64,000 nucleotides of DNA from NCBI GenBank assembly GCA_013396655.1, contig WBMV01004887.1:377978-441977 (forward strand). Reading direction: 5' to 3'. The notes beneath the pieces were generated by a model. That model saw nothing but the letters and a program-made list of their open reading frames with translations. It had not been told where the DNA came from and ran no database searches. This document shows, one piece after another, positions 54,368 through 64,000 of this stretch. Source of the DNA: Campylorhamphus procurvoides. Taxonomy: Eukaryota > Chordata > Aves > Passeriformes > Dendrocolaptidae. Position 1 is the first letter of the stretch; every line of letters begins with the position of its first letter. Both the position numbers and the translations under genes were made by a program.

Positions 54368-54721
54368 CTACCACATTAATAACACTCCAGAGCTTTTATT
54401 TGCATTTATATTAAAGCTGGTGTTGCCTCCCATTCTGACTCCCTGCTGCGTGTGGGTGGAGATGCACTGTAAGATGGCACCCTCCTCCTTCTTCCCTAGC
54501 TCAGCTGCCTCTATTTTCTGCTGCAGGATGCTCAGCTGGTGTCGCAGAGCTGGGAAGAGAGCCAGCAGCCTGATGAGCTCAGCCAGCACGCGGCCCTCGC
54601 CCTGCAGCAGTGGGACACATCCCTGCACCTCCGTTCGCAGATGTGTGGGAAAGAAATGCTGCCCAGCAGGTCCAAAGGTTATGGGCTGCAGCTTGTCAGC
54701 TTCCAGCATGGGAAACTGAGG
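54368..54721 (-). CDS. Unrecognised coding-like exon, helical/coiled-coil protein (possible 3' terminal exon)
   Basis: I do not recognise this gene. On the minus strand a pyrimidine tract and AG end at 54722. From 54721 an open phase-0 frame (PQFPMLEADKLQP...) runs 117 codons to TAG at 54368-54370. The central part has strong coding character: CTG, CAG, GAG, GTG and AAG dominate. It encodes a long amphipathic helix rich in Leu, from about VLAELIRLL through LRHQLSILQQKIEAAE. An ATG at 54707-54709 could also be a start. A minus-strand AATAAA (54395-54400) lies inside the frame near its end, so the last codons may not be genuine. It may be the last exon of a minus-strand gene between RPS19BP1 and ATF4, or a remnant of one. 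I found no further exons by eye. Confidence 0.5.
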   Translation of the reverse strand, partial: PQFPMLEADKLQPITFGPAGQHFFPTHLRTEVQGCVPLLQGEGRVLAELIRLLALFPALRHQLSILQQKIEAAELGKKEEGAILQCISTHTQQGVRMGGNTSFNINANKSSGVLLMW

Positions 54722-54823
54722 CTGGAGGACAACTAGGAAAAGCAGCTATGGCAGCTAACCTAACCCCCTCTTCTCTCTTCCATTGGGCAGAAAAGTCTGT
54801 CTGCAAAGAACTGAGAGATCATG

Positions 54824-54998
54824 GAATCATGGAATGGTTTGAGCTGGAAGGGGACCTTAAAGGTCATCTAGTTTCAATCTCCCTGCCATGGACAGGGACA
54901 CCTTCTACTAGACCAGGTTGCTTAAAACCCCATCCAGCCGGGCTTTGAACGCTGCCAGGAATGGGTAGGTTGCTCCAAGGCAGCCACCTCCTGGGGTT
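54824..54998 (-). mobile_element. CR1 LINE 3' fragment (minus orientation)
   Basis: Plus-strand order is that of an inverted CR1 end: ATGGAATCATGGAATGGTTT, GGACCTTAAAGGTCATCTAG, CCATGGACAGGGACACCTTC, TAGACCAGGTTGC and CCCATCCAGCCGGGC. It belongs to the subfamily whose plus-oriented copy is at 58516. It lies about 100 bp from the unrecognised exon at 54368-54721. Confidence 0.88.
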
Positions 54999-57100
54999 CC
55001 AGCACAGCAAAGAGGCTGGCGGGCTTTAGGCATGGCTAGACCATAACACAGACAGCAGGGAGTATGAGAAGGGGCTTGGCTTTAGCTCACCACCAGGCAT
55101 GTGCATCAGGCTGATATCTGTTCTCCCCTCTCGCCTGAAGACATTCCCCTCAGCTCGACACCTGCTCTTACCTAACCAGCATGCAAGTGGCACTGCTTTT
55201 CTTTCCTAGGAGCTCATACCCTCTCAGACAGGGGGAAAGTCAAGGCTGGAACATGTTTGATCTTTGCCCTTGCAGATTTAGAGCCACCCATTCACTTCTG
55301 CTTGCTTTTCCTTCCTCCCACTAAATAAAGTTTAATTGATTGGAGGATACTGTTGGCTGTACAACCAAGTTTGGTTTCAAATGGCAAAATTCAGTACATC
55401 AGGTAGCATTTCTCTCCTCAACAACATAATGTTGATTACTTGTATTGGCTCTAATAGTCTTTCCAGCCAGTAATGAGAGCTACCATTCAACCTTAAAACT
55501 TCACTGACCTGGATGTTATTATCCTCATAGAAAAGTGCTCTGGGCCCCACTTTAAAGTTCCTCATTAACTTTGAAAGGAGAGCTTTCCTGTTTGTTTATG
55601 TTTGCAAGCAAACAAGCTGGGTTTTGTACAAAGACAGTGAACTTCATTACCCTCCTGCTCTTTTCTGGAGCCAGGAAGGTTTTGCTTTTCTCAGTCTGCA
55701 GGAGAAAGGCCCAGCAGCTGAAGAACCACAGAAACAAGGGTGTGTAGGAGGAACTGGTAGAGGAGGGGCAGGAGGTGACATGAAGGATGTCTGTAAGGCC
55801 ACAGGGAACACCAAATACCGAAGACGAAGGCTTGAAACAAAATAATGCCCCAGAAATCTACCTCTTTCAATCAAGTTGTGGCACAATCAGCTATTTTACA
55901 GAGTTAATTATCTCTGTGACAGCTCCACACAGAGCTGCTTGTATTAGGCCAGCTCACATGCACTGCAGCAGGCACAGAGTGCAGAAGTTTTAAGGAGACA
56001 TGTGCTGAATACACATTTTGCTCAACTACTTTTTCAAATTATAGTGCTTCCATTCTTTTAAGCTGTAGGTTTGGGGTTTTTTTACATTTTTTGAATTTTG
56101 GGAACAAGAACAAACTGAAAAAAAGGGAATTGGTCTTTGAACTGTTCTATATTTACCACTTTTGGATGCAGATAGTTGAACTTGATCCTATTACAAGAAA
56201 TCCCCTCCCACATGCTATTGCACAACTTCCAGTACACACACTTCAGTGTGTTCACTCTTTCCCCGTCTGGATCTCGTATATCTGAGTGACCTTCCCTCCC
56301 ATGGAGACAAAAGGGAAAGAACTCAACAAAGGAATCAGAGCCCAGGGAAAGGATAGTGAATTCTTGCCAGTGCTGACATCAAGCAACTGCTGCTCAGGTC
56401 AGCCAAGCCCCTCTTAATCAGCTCCTGAGTCTAACCAAAGCTTGGCATTAGTCCTTCCCTCTACGTGTTTTTTCCAAAAGGAACACACTCCCCATCTTAT
56501 TAGGTAAGGGGCAGGAAGGGGCAGTGGCAGATGCTCCCCAGCAGCAAATTTAGTGGTTTAGTGAGGAAGTTTCTGGAACAACACTCCCACCTACTGGGCC
56601 TTGTTTGTTACAGCGGGGAATTTAGCAGTAGTCTAAGAGAACATAACTTCCCTTCAACCCCGCACCACAGCTTGAGGCTCAGATTTTAACTTGAAGCCAG
56701 AGACTAACATTTAGGTCACAGGCCCTCCTGGCTACAGAATCTGGCAATATTCAGCAGTGGTGCCCTCCTGGCATGGCTAAATCTCGGTGGGATGCTCAGT
56801 TGGGTGCTCAGTTGCACCCAAAGGACAACTTTCTCTTCTGCAGAGAGATGGGAGACTATAAGTAGGCAAAATGGAGGAGTCATCTCCATTCCTACCTGCA
56901 CTCCTTGAAGTTCTCAGCATGTCACAGCAAAGATTAAATATATGTGTCAACATGAATCAGAGAGGCCATTCACACCACTGAGTCATCCTAAAGAGAGGAG
57001 TGCTTGGATCAGAACAGTGACACAGTTTGTCTTCATCAATTGTAGCCTGTTGTAGTAATCACTATTACAAGGGCAAAGAGAGACAGTGTCTACAACAATT
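54999..57100. other. Intergenic, nothing recognised
   Basis: No supported feature. A plus-strand AATAAA sits near 55325 but no gene leads into it. Open frames are short. Confidence 0.5.
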
Positions 57101-57101
57101 A

Positions 57102-57107
57102 TTTAAT
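57102..57107 (-). terminator. RPS19BP1: Possible RPS19BP1 poly(A) signal (ATTAAA)
   Basis: On the minus strand this reads ATTAAA, the most common variant hexamer, about 520 nt after the RPS19BP1 stop. No canonical AATAAA was seen nearer. Weak call. Confidence 0.3.
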
Positions 57108-57630
57108 CAAATGACATATAAAAAGTTTTTACAATGACTGAAAGACCCGACAGAGGCTGTAATAAGATCTGAAACTGCAGGGTTACTCAGGTTTAAAAGT
57201 CTTTCAAAGCATCCTACCCTTCCAGTGATTAGTGCTTGTCCAAAACACTTCTCCATTCAGATACAGTACTTTAAATACTCTCTGCCAAATACCACAGGTA
57301 ACAGAAGCCTTACATCCTGAAGAAGGGGAACAAGATTTGTATTCGGCTTGGTCTGCCCTTCTATATTCAGAATGTAAGACATGCTGGCTGCAGGAAGATA
57401 ATTATAAGGACAACACATCCCAGAGTCAAGAGAACCTCTGTGGCTTTAGTTGGCCAGCAAGAAGTTCTGTACAGATGCAGAGCTGCTCTGCAAGTCTGAT
57501 GCTGAAGCACTCGCTGGCAGAGGCACATCTCCAATGTTCCATCTCAAACAGGCTGAGGAAATTTGCAGTCTGGCATGCTGAGGGCTCAGCTACAGAAAGA
57601 CTGGAGCTGCAAGAATCCCTGCCACATTGT

Positions 57631-59549
57631 TTATGGTATCCCAAAGTATTCTCTCTCAAATTTACGGAAATCTTCCTCAGTAAAGACAGTGCCTTCAGGC
57701 TTCTTCTTTTCTGCCTTCTCTGGAGGCTGATCTTTGGACTTCCTGCCTCTGTTCTGAGCAAGAACCTTCAAACAATACAAAAACGGAAAAAACAACAGTC
57801 GTTATCCAGACCAAACCATAAAATAGCAATTTTCAAGCTCCCCTGCAGCACCCCTGTTATTCTTCAAGGATCCTACTATATCCTGGAGTGCTTACAAAGA
57901 AAACTGAGGCAATCACCCATGTTAACTAAAGCAGATCACTGGGATAACAGTACATACCAATTTGTTATTTGGGGGGTCAAATATGAAAACTACTTTCTAG
58001 TAACTGTCACAGCGATAGAAACACAGATTTCAATTCAGATCTTTCTGAAACTATGACCTTCTTCTATTATCTCTCTCCATGAGACAATTGGAAAACCCAA
58101 CACATTGGTGGAATTCCCTCAGCATTTTCTAATACACTGTCACCCACTTTCACAAACTTCAGCCTGAGAAACACTGACATAAACCACTTGGTTTGTCTAT
58201 GTAAGTTAGCAGCCCTCTGTCTCAGTAGCCCAAGATTTCAGCAGTGTCAGCTATTCTCCTCTTCAAATCTTGGCATGGGACTTTTGGGAAAGACCACTGG
58301 CTAAATTCTCAAGTTATGAGAAACACCATTCAAGAGGCCATGAAATTCCTATAACATGACCCATCAGCACATGTGGTTCCTCATTAAACAGCCTCCAGCT
58401 ACAGACTAGGCCAGTCTGATTGACAGTAAGGAGAAGGTCTGAATCAGGCCTTCTCTGCCAGATGAAGCTCTGAAATATCTCGTAATTCAGAAAAGCCATC
58501 AACTGCCAGTACATTTGAGGAACCTGATCTAGAGGGTAGCATCCCTGTCCATGGTAGGGCAGTTGGAACTGGATGATCTTTAAGGTCCCTTCCAACCCAA
58601 ATCATTCTATCATTCTATGATCTTCACTAGTATCAAAGAACACAACAGGGGACAACATACCAAGAAGGGTTTAGAGCTTACTAAGTTATTTTGCCTGTGT
58701 ACACAGAAATTCCTCAAGGCCACTTGTAGACAGGAACTAATCCTGACTCCCCTGCACAAGGTAAAAGAGCTGGAAGATCTAGGGATGATCCCCATTTCAC
58801 CTATATCTCTCAGTGGAAACAGATCCTCAGACAGAAGTTACAGCCTTACTTGTTCTGTGATGGTTTGGTCTGCAACAAGTCGCCCCTTCAACATGTACTG
58901 CAGGTTTTCTCTCAAGTGATTCACAGGCTTCTTCTTATGATACTCCTCTGGGGCAAAGCAGAGTGAGACAAAACACATCAGCTGCTCATCCAGGCAGCTC
59001 ACAAGGGCAGACACAGGGGGAGCAGCGAGGCACCGGGGAAAAGACGCCGCTACAGCTCGGGGAAAGGGATGCGTCCACAAATGAGGCTGTGAAAGGGCAT
59101 CTAGGGGGGTGTGAAGGGATGGATACAGCGACCGGCAGGGTGGCTGCGCGACACCACGAGGGCTGTGGAGCGGCCGGGACTCACCTATCGCCGACTTCAC
59201 GACCCTGCCCTTGACCGTGGCCTTGTTCCTGGCGGGCTCCGGCGCTCTCCTCCTCCGCCTCGCAGCGCCCGCCGCCCTGCTGCCATCCCGGCCCCGCTGC
59301 GGCCCTGGCGCCGCCTTTCGCTGGCCTGCAGCGGGGACAGGGGCAGCGACAGCAGCCGTGTGAGCCGGGAACCACCACCCCGTCCCGGTAACACCGTATA
59401 AACCAGGAACCACCACCCCGTCCCGGCAGCGCCGTGTGAGCCGGGCACCACCCTCTCCCGTCCCGCACAGTCCCGCTCCCCGCGGGCTCACCCGGCGGCT
59501 CCGGCGGCTCCAGCAGCTCCAGCCCACGCCGCACCAGCGCCGCCGACAT
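57631..59549 (-). CDS. RPS19BP1: RPS19BP1 (AROS), ribosomal protein S19-binding protein 1
   Basis: This small nucleolar protein binds RPS19, acts in 40S assembly and has been reported as an active regulator of SIRT1. Minus-strand exons are 59492-59549, 59185-59325, 58850-58947 and 57631-57765. All introns are GT-AG and phases agree, giving 143 residues against 136 in human. The start [17 protein letters not shown] matches the mammalian N-terminus. Exon 2 is Arg/Lys-rich and least conserved. Exon 3 encodes [20 protein letters not shown]. Exon 4 encodes [14 protein letters not shown] and the conserved [18 protein letters not shown] end. A CR1 tail lies in intron 3. The frame is open upstream of this ATG for another 130 codons. 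Confidence 0.95.
58516..58621 (+). mobile_element. CR1 LINE 3' tail (plus orientation)
   Basis: GAGGAACCTGATCTAG, then CATCCCTGTCCATGG, then GGATGATCTTTAAGGTCCC and TTCCAACCC, ending in short ATTCTAT(C/G) repeats. This is the CR1 3' end with its octamer-like tail, about 105 bp, lying in RPS19BP1 intron 3 opposite to the gene. Confidence 0.9.
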
Positions 59550-59940
59550 GGCCGCGCTTCCGCCCGCCCGCACCCGCAGAGCCCGCCCCTGTCCGGCCCC
59601 ACAGAGCCCACCCGGCCCCGCAGAGCCCGCCCCTGATCGGCCCGGTCCCACAGAGCCCACACCTCCCGCCCGGCCCCGTAGACCCCGCCTGGCCCCACAG
59701 ACCCCGCCCTGGCCCGGCCTCACACCTCCCGTTCCTGCTCCACAGAGCCCGGCCCTGCCCCACAGAGCCCACACCTCCCGCGCGGCCCCATAGACCCCGG
59801 CCCGGCCCCACAGACACCGCCCTGGCCCGGCCCCACACCTCCCGTTCCTGCCCCACAGGGCCCACACCTCCCGCCCGGCCCCACAGAGCCCGCCGCGGCC
59901 CGCAGGGATTTCCCACACTTTAGCGATATGGTAAATCACG
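59550..59940 (-). promoter_or_regulatory. RPS19BP1: RPS19BP1 CpG-rich promoter/5' region
   Basis: Very GC- and CpG-rich sequence directly upstream of the RPS19BP1 start codon, with no TATA box. It is largely built of tandem repeats and ends where a CR1 copy begins. The start site cannot be placed. The first 30 bases upstream of the ATG are ordinary GC-rich 5'UTR. Confidence 0.55.
59577..59900 (+). repeat. GC-rich minisatellite with higher-order units
   Basis: Short units of the type CCCACAGAGCCC, CACACCTCCCG and CCCGGCCCC recur through about 320 bp. Larger copies begin at 59651, 59763 and 59856, spacings of 112 and 93 bp. The array fills the RPS19BP1 promoter. Confidence 0.85.
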
Positions 59941-59998
59941 GTGCTGGTGGATGTCTGCGTACAGCACTGCTAGCTTGGCAAAATCAGGTTGCCCAGAG

Positions 59999-60267
59999 GA
60001 CGGTGCCAGGCCCTTTGCGGTGGTGCCCACCAGAGACAGGGCGAGGAGCCGCGGCCGTAAACTAAAGCACAAGAAGTTTCGCCTCAGCATGAGGAACAAC
60101 TTCTCTGCGGTGAGGGTGGGAGGGCGCTGGAACAGCTGCCCAGGGAGGCCGTGGGGTCTCCCTCTCTGGAGACATTCCAAACCCAGCGGGACGCGTTCCT
60201 GTGTCACCTGCTCCAGGTGACCCTGCCTTGGCAGGGGTTGGACTGGGTGATCTCCAGGGGTCCCTTC
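59999..60267 (+). mobile_element. CR1 LINE 3' fragment, interrupted at its end
   Basis: It shows CR1 blocks in order: ACGGTGCCAGGCCCTTTGCG, AGTTTCGCCTCAGCATGAGG, GCGCTGGAACAGCTGCCCAG, TCTCTGGAGACATTCCAAAC, CTGCTCCAGGTGACCCTGCC and ATCTCCAGGGGTCCCTTC. The usual CCAACC continuation is replaced by the LTR-like element at 60268. It is only about 60 bp from the RPS19BP1 promoter minisatellite. Confidence 0.9.
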
Positions 60268-60907
60268 TGTGAAGATGTCGAGATTATCTTAAGGCAGGAT
60301 GTTCTTTGATGTAAGATCATTGTATACTTCCAAGCCTAATCAGCAAGAAAGGAGACCTAATCAGTGGAAACAGCAGCAGCGAGCATCCCTTAGTCAAGGA
60401 TGTCCTGGAACTAACAACCTTTAAGCCTGCAGTAAATCACAATGTTGCTGTATGTCAGTAGAACAGATAGCAGTTAGCATCACTTACTCAAGGACATCCT
60501 GGAACTAACAAGCTTTAAGGATGTAGTAAAATCAAGATGTTGAGGTAAGCCTGTGTATACATTGCTAATTTAGCAAAATACTGAAGAACAACTCAAGTAA
60601 GTTCATTATAATATTAAAAACCATGCTGACCAAAAAGACCCCTGCCCAGGTGGAAACCCTTCCCTTGAGCATACATAGAAGTTAGCTGGGGTTATGTAAC
60701 TTGTATGAAAATTACTGACCCATCACAACAAAAGGTTTGTACATTTAAAGTTACTGACTCTGAACTTCCATGTATAAATAATGGTGTGAAAAGTCCAGTG
60801 GGTGTGCTTGATTTGTGGAACACCACTGAGCACCCAGGCTTGTGGAATCTAAAATCATCAATGTCTCTCGAGTCTGTAACTATTGGCTTGTTGCACACTG
60901 GGTAACA
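60268..60907 (+). mobile_element. Probable solo LTR of an endogenous retrovirus
   Basis: The 640-bp segment starts TGTGAAG and ends GGTAACA, the TG...CA ends of an LTR, and interrupts a CR1 copy. It has a TATAAATA at 60773-60780 and no gag, pol or env sequence nearby. The bases right after it (AATTCTATTTTGTGG) resemble the missing CR1 tail, which supports insertion into the CR1. A target duplication is not clean (CCTTC against AATTC). An internal 95-bp direct duplication is present. The family is not identified. Confidence 0.55.
60382..60571 (+). repeat. 95-bp tandem duplication inside the LTR-like element
   Basis: Two adjacent, diverged copies share the order GCAT-C-CTTA-TCAAGGA, TCCTGGAACTAACAA and CTTTAAG, then GTAAA-TCA-ATGTTG. 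Copies begin near 60382 and 60477. Repeated enhancer units of this kind are common in retroviral U3 regions. Confidence 0.65.
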
Positions 60908-60914
60908 AATTCTA

Positions 60915-63900
60915 TTTTGTGGACAACACAAGGGGCAACAGCCATCACAGGGATAACAGGCCTGGAGGAAAAGGAATGGTGTCATGTTTTGTCTGAGGAA
61001 TGTCCCTGGATCCAGATTTAACTCTGTGCTAGACTCCTCAGGCAGAGAAGTTTGCGCTGCCAGAAATTGCATCTGTTATTCAGGGTTACTTTAGTCTATT
61101 TGTTTAATGCTTCCTTCTCTGGTTTTAACCCCTCTAGAGACTTGATGCTAATATCTGCTAAATTTAGCTATCATTTGAATAAAGCCCATTCAATTATAGC
61201 CAGTGCTGGCAGTAACAAGCTGACACTGGAGGAGAGAGGTTTGTTCTCCCTCAGACATGTCCTGCAGGGAAAAAGTGATACAAATGACTCTCATTATTTC
61301 TCATAGTAATGATCTCTAACTGGGACTGATAACAGTTAAACCTCTGTTTATTGAAAGACAATAATTATCTGGAAATTGTTCTCCAGCCCTTGCAGATGTC
61401 ACCTCAATGCCAGTCTTTTATTGTTCATTCTCTTTTGAATCCCTTCGTGAACAGGTCCCAGCATCCTGTGTCAGTTTCTGCTGATGGTGCTAATACATTT
61501 TTCTAGACAGGACTTACTTGGTGCTTATTCCTGGCCTTCAGGACTGGAGAACATTAACTGCTTGTTCAGCATGTCAGTTTTCACTCTTAATTTTCCTTTT
61601 ACAGTAATCTGAGTAATTTTTTTGATTGCGTTGGAGAGCCAGTCACTGGGTATGTAAAGCAGAGCACTTATCCATTTTCTTGTTTTCTATTTGTAGCTGG
61701 TGGAACACAGAGCTTGCTCAGCTTTTATTGCCTGCTGGGTTTGTCCCTGCAGTTGTGTGAAAGCTTGCAAAGTTACATAGAGGTTATTATAGTTTTGCAA
61801 AGGAGAACCTAAGCATGCCATGAGTTAATAGCCTGTTGGTGAAATTGAAGAAAGCAATAGAGAATATTCTAGTCAGCACAAAAATTGTTTCTGCTTTGTA
61901 TACTCAGATGGTCTTTATCTTGGTCAGGGTGAGATAAATGATAGCTGCCAGTGATCTGACCATGGAGGAAGCATTTTCAAAAATTTCAGTCATACACTGT
62001 CTTTTAGCCCCTAAAATATGATTTACAAGTTCTTTGTGAGCTGATCATGGTTACATACTGTATAATACATTCAAGATAGCTTATTCTACTGATTAAATGC
62101 TATGTTTGTATCATTTATTAGGATCACCTAATAGACTGTTAAACATGCTTTGTGTGGGAATGGTGCAACCTTATAAAAGCCTTATGCAGGCACCTGATGC
62201 AAAAACATCTTTGTTACCAATACTGCAGAACATGTTTAACAAATTAGTGTGGTAGAAGCTGCATTGATTTATTATTCTGTTGATGGAAAATATATGCCCT
62301 TTTCTACCTCAAAAGTAAACCATTACCAGTACTATCTAATTTACATTTTTGTTATGCCAATTAATAAAGCTCTCGGTTCTATAGGTCTCTCAGAAAGTCT
62401 GACTCCCTTCTTATTAAAATATCTTCAGTAGCAAGGAATCCTAATACAGGCAATGTCTCCTTTGACCAGCAAGGCTGAGCGCAGACTTGCTGTGATTTAG
62501 TCAGCAATTACCTGCAGAATAAAATTTAATGATCGCACAGGGGTCACTTTGCTGAAGAGGAAAAGCAAGGCACTTTCATTAACTGCATTCACAGACATCT
62601 GCTTCAGAATCTGGTCAGGCTCTTGGAGCTGCTTAGTTCACCAAGAAGCTAAATGGATGCGTTCTTTGTGGTGTGATGCGTTCCTCAGGTTTGGATCTGT
62701 TGCCAAAGATCGTGGTCTAACATAGGATGTGGATTTTTTAACACTTTGTGAAATCATGTACCTATTATTAATGCATTACATTTCTTCGGCTCCTTTTAAC
62801 AGGATCTGGCAGCTCTTCTCAGGGCATGGTCATTGGATGTTTCTCCTAACTGCATTCTGGCTGTATCTGTGCTTGGCCTTGCCAGACACTGTGATTGTAG
62901 CATCTGTCATGTCTCTGTCTGGGTGACTTTGGTACAACCAACACCTGTCACACTCCTGCAGACAGAGGCATAGAGTCTTCCCTTGCTCTTTGACTTTAAT
63001 AGAGAATTATGCTTATATGTTTTCCCCGCACTACTAAACAAGATAATTTTATTGACTTATATTAGGAATGTATGATCATCTCTTAATATGAACTGGACTT
63101 TGCCTGTGTATTATATATTACTTTAAGTCTGTATATATGTAGAATTTAGGCTTTTGTATCACACAGTCTCTTCTATATGTCATAAACTGTAAATTATCCT
63201 CTGCTGAACTTAGAATAAGTCAACTGCCTGTATTTGATAAATCTGCTTTAAGCTGAGCACAGTGCATAAAATGGTGCATTTTTCTTTACAGGAGCTTCCA
63301 TGGCTTTATCACCCTCTCAGTGATGATATGCTCCTTATGTTGTCATGATATATACATCTAACTACCCCTTTCTTTTGCTGAGTCACTATTGAAAGTAGTT
63401 GAACAGGCCCTACAAACAGCTTTTCCAGATTGGTACATACTATTAAAAATTTAATGTTAGGAGACTTTGTGTCTATGTCAGTACAAAAAAAAATAAATAT
63501 TATACTCTACTCAAATTGAAATTTCATTTAAGATGAATAAAATTAAAATTTCTTCATGTTATAATTCCTCAAAAATCAGTTTAGCTAGCTCTTTGAAGAG
63601 CTTTGGGGACAGAATGAATATCAAATGGTCTTCATTTAAATGTAAAACATCCAAATAAATCACTGTCTTAGAGCCTGAATAATCTAAGTTTGGATGGCAA
63701 ATGCCACAGGTGCTGCATTTCAGATTGAGAATGTCTTTCTTTCCAAGAATTAAGCTATCTTCAAAAGCTTTCTGACACTAATGTCCATGTTTTATAGCTT
63801 TCTTTAAATCTCACGCCTCAGTGGGTAGCTGGCTTTTCAGTTACAAAAAACACAGCATACAGATCAGTTGGAGTTTTAAGTAACTTCCATACGTGAATAT

Positions 63901-64000
63901 TATCAGTTCACTTTCTGCTTGCTTTGTTATGGCGTTGGAAAATGGGAATTTTACTTGTTTGAATATATTAATAAAGTTACTTCTTCTCCCTCTTATACTT
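60915..64000. other. Right-hand intergenic region, nothing recognised
   Basis: AT-rich sequence with no supported gene or clear repeat. By synteny CACNA1I would be expected to the right on the plus strand, but none of its exons is recognisable here. Confidence 0.5.

Noticed and set aside
57232..58056. 274-codon plus-strand open frame
   Set aside because: It runs antisense over RPS19BP1 exon 4 and intron, lacks codon bias and any motif, and has no promoter. The conserved exon on the other strand explains the region better.

Overview
The window is nuclear DNA from a bird, most likely a songbird (passerine). The genes are vertebrate, with GT-AG introns and CpG-rich promoters. The interspersed repeats are almost all CR1 LINE fragments. 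A tRNA-Ile-headed SINE with a CR1-like tail at 22.2 kb resembles TguSINE1, a passerine element. Gene order is MGAT3 (+), MIEF1 (+), ATF4 (+), RPS19BP1 (-), which is the human 22q13.1 order with CACNA1I expected next to the right. Nothing in the window looks bacterial, plasmid-borne or CRISPR-like.

Layout: 1-13466 is non-coding sequence that reads as intron and 5' region of MGAT3. 13467-18.8 kb is the MGAT3 coding exon and its long 3'UTR. 18.8-26.3 kb is intergenic and holds a degenerate tRNA-Cys-like element, the SINE, an old CR1 fossil and a CR1 tail. 26.2-33.4 kb is MIEF1: a CpG-rich promoter with two minisatellites, an upstream exon encoding the 70-residue MIURF microprotein, and four coding exons for MiD51 (464 aa). 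33.4-45.4 kb is unexplained intergenic or distal 3'UTR sequence. 45.4-49.0 kb is ATF4 with its CpG island, TATA box, 3-codon uORF1, spliced uORF2 overlapping the main start, and a 357-aa bZIP protein. 49.0-57.6 kb is mostly empty but contains a good minus-strand coding-like exon (54368-54721) that I cannot name. 57.6-59.55 kb is RPS19BP1 (AROS, 143 aa, four exons, minus strand), with a GC minisatellite in its promoter. Beyond it lie a CR1 copy and a probable solo LTR, then about 3 kb with nothing recognised.

How the genes relate: MGAT3 is a Golgi N-glycan branching enzyme. MIEF1 and MIURF act at mitochondria, in fission and mitoribosome biology. ATF4 is the effector of the integrated stress response, and RPS19BP1 is a nucleolar partner of RPS19 and SIRT1. 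MIEF1 and ATF4 sit side by side and both carry conserved regulatory uORFs, so this short block holds two messages whose translation is known to resist or be induced by eIF2alpha phosphorylation. All exon joins were worked out by hand from splice signals and reading phase. I found no undescribed multi-gene system. The best leads are the unnamed exon at 54.4-54.7 kb and the open in-frame extension upstream of the RPS19BP1 start.
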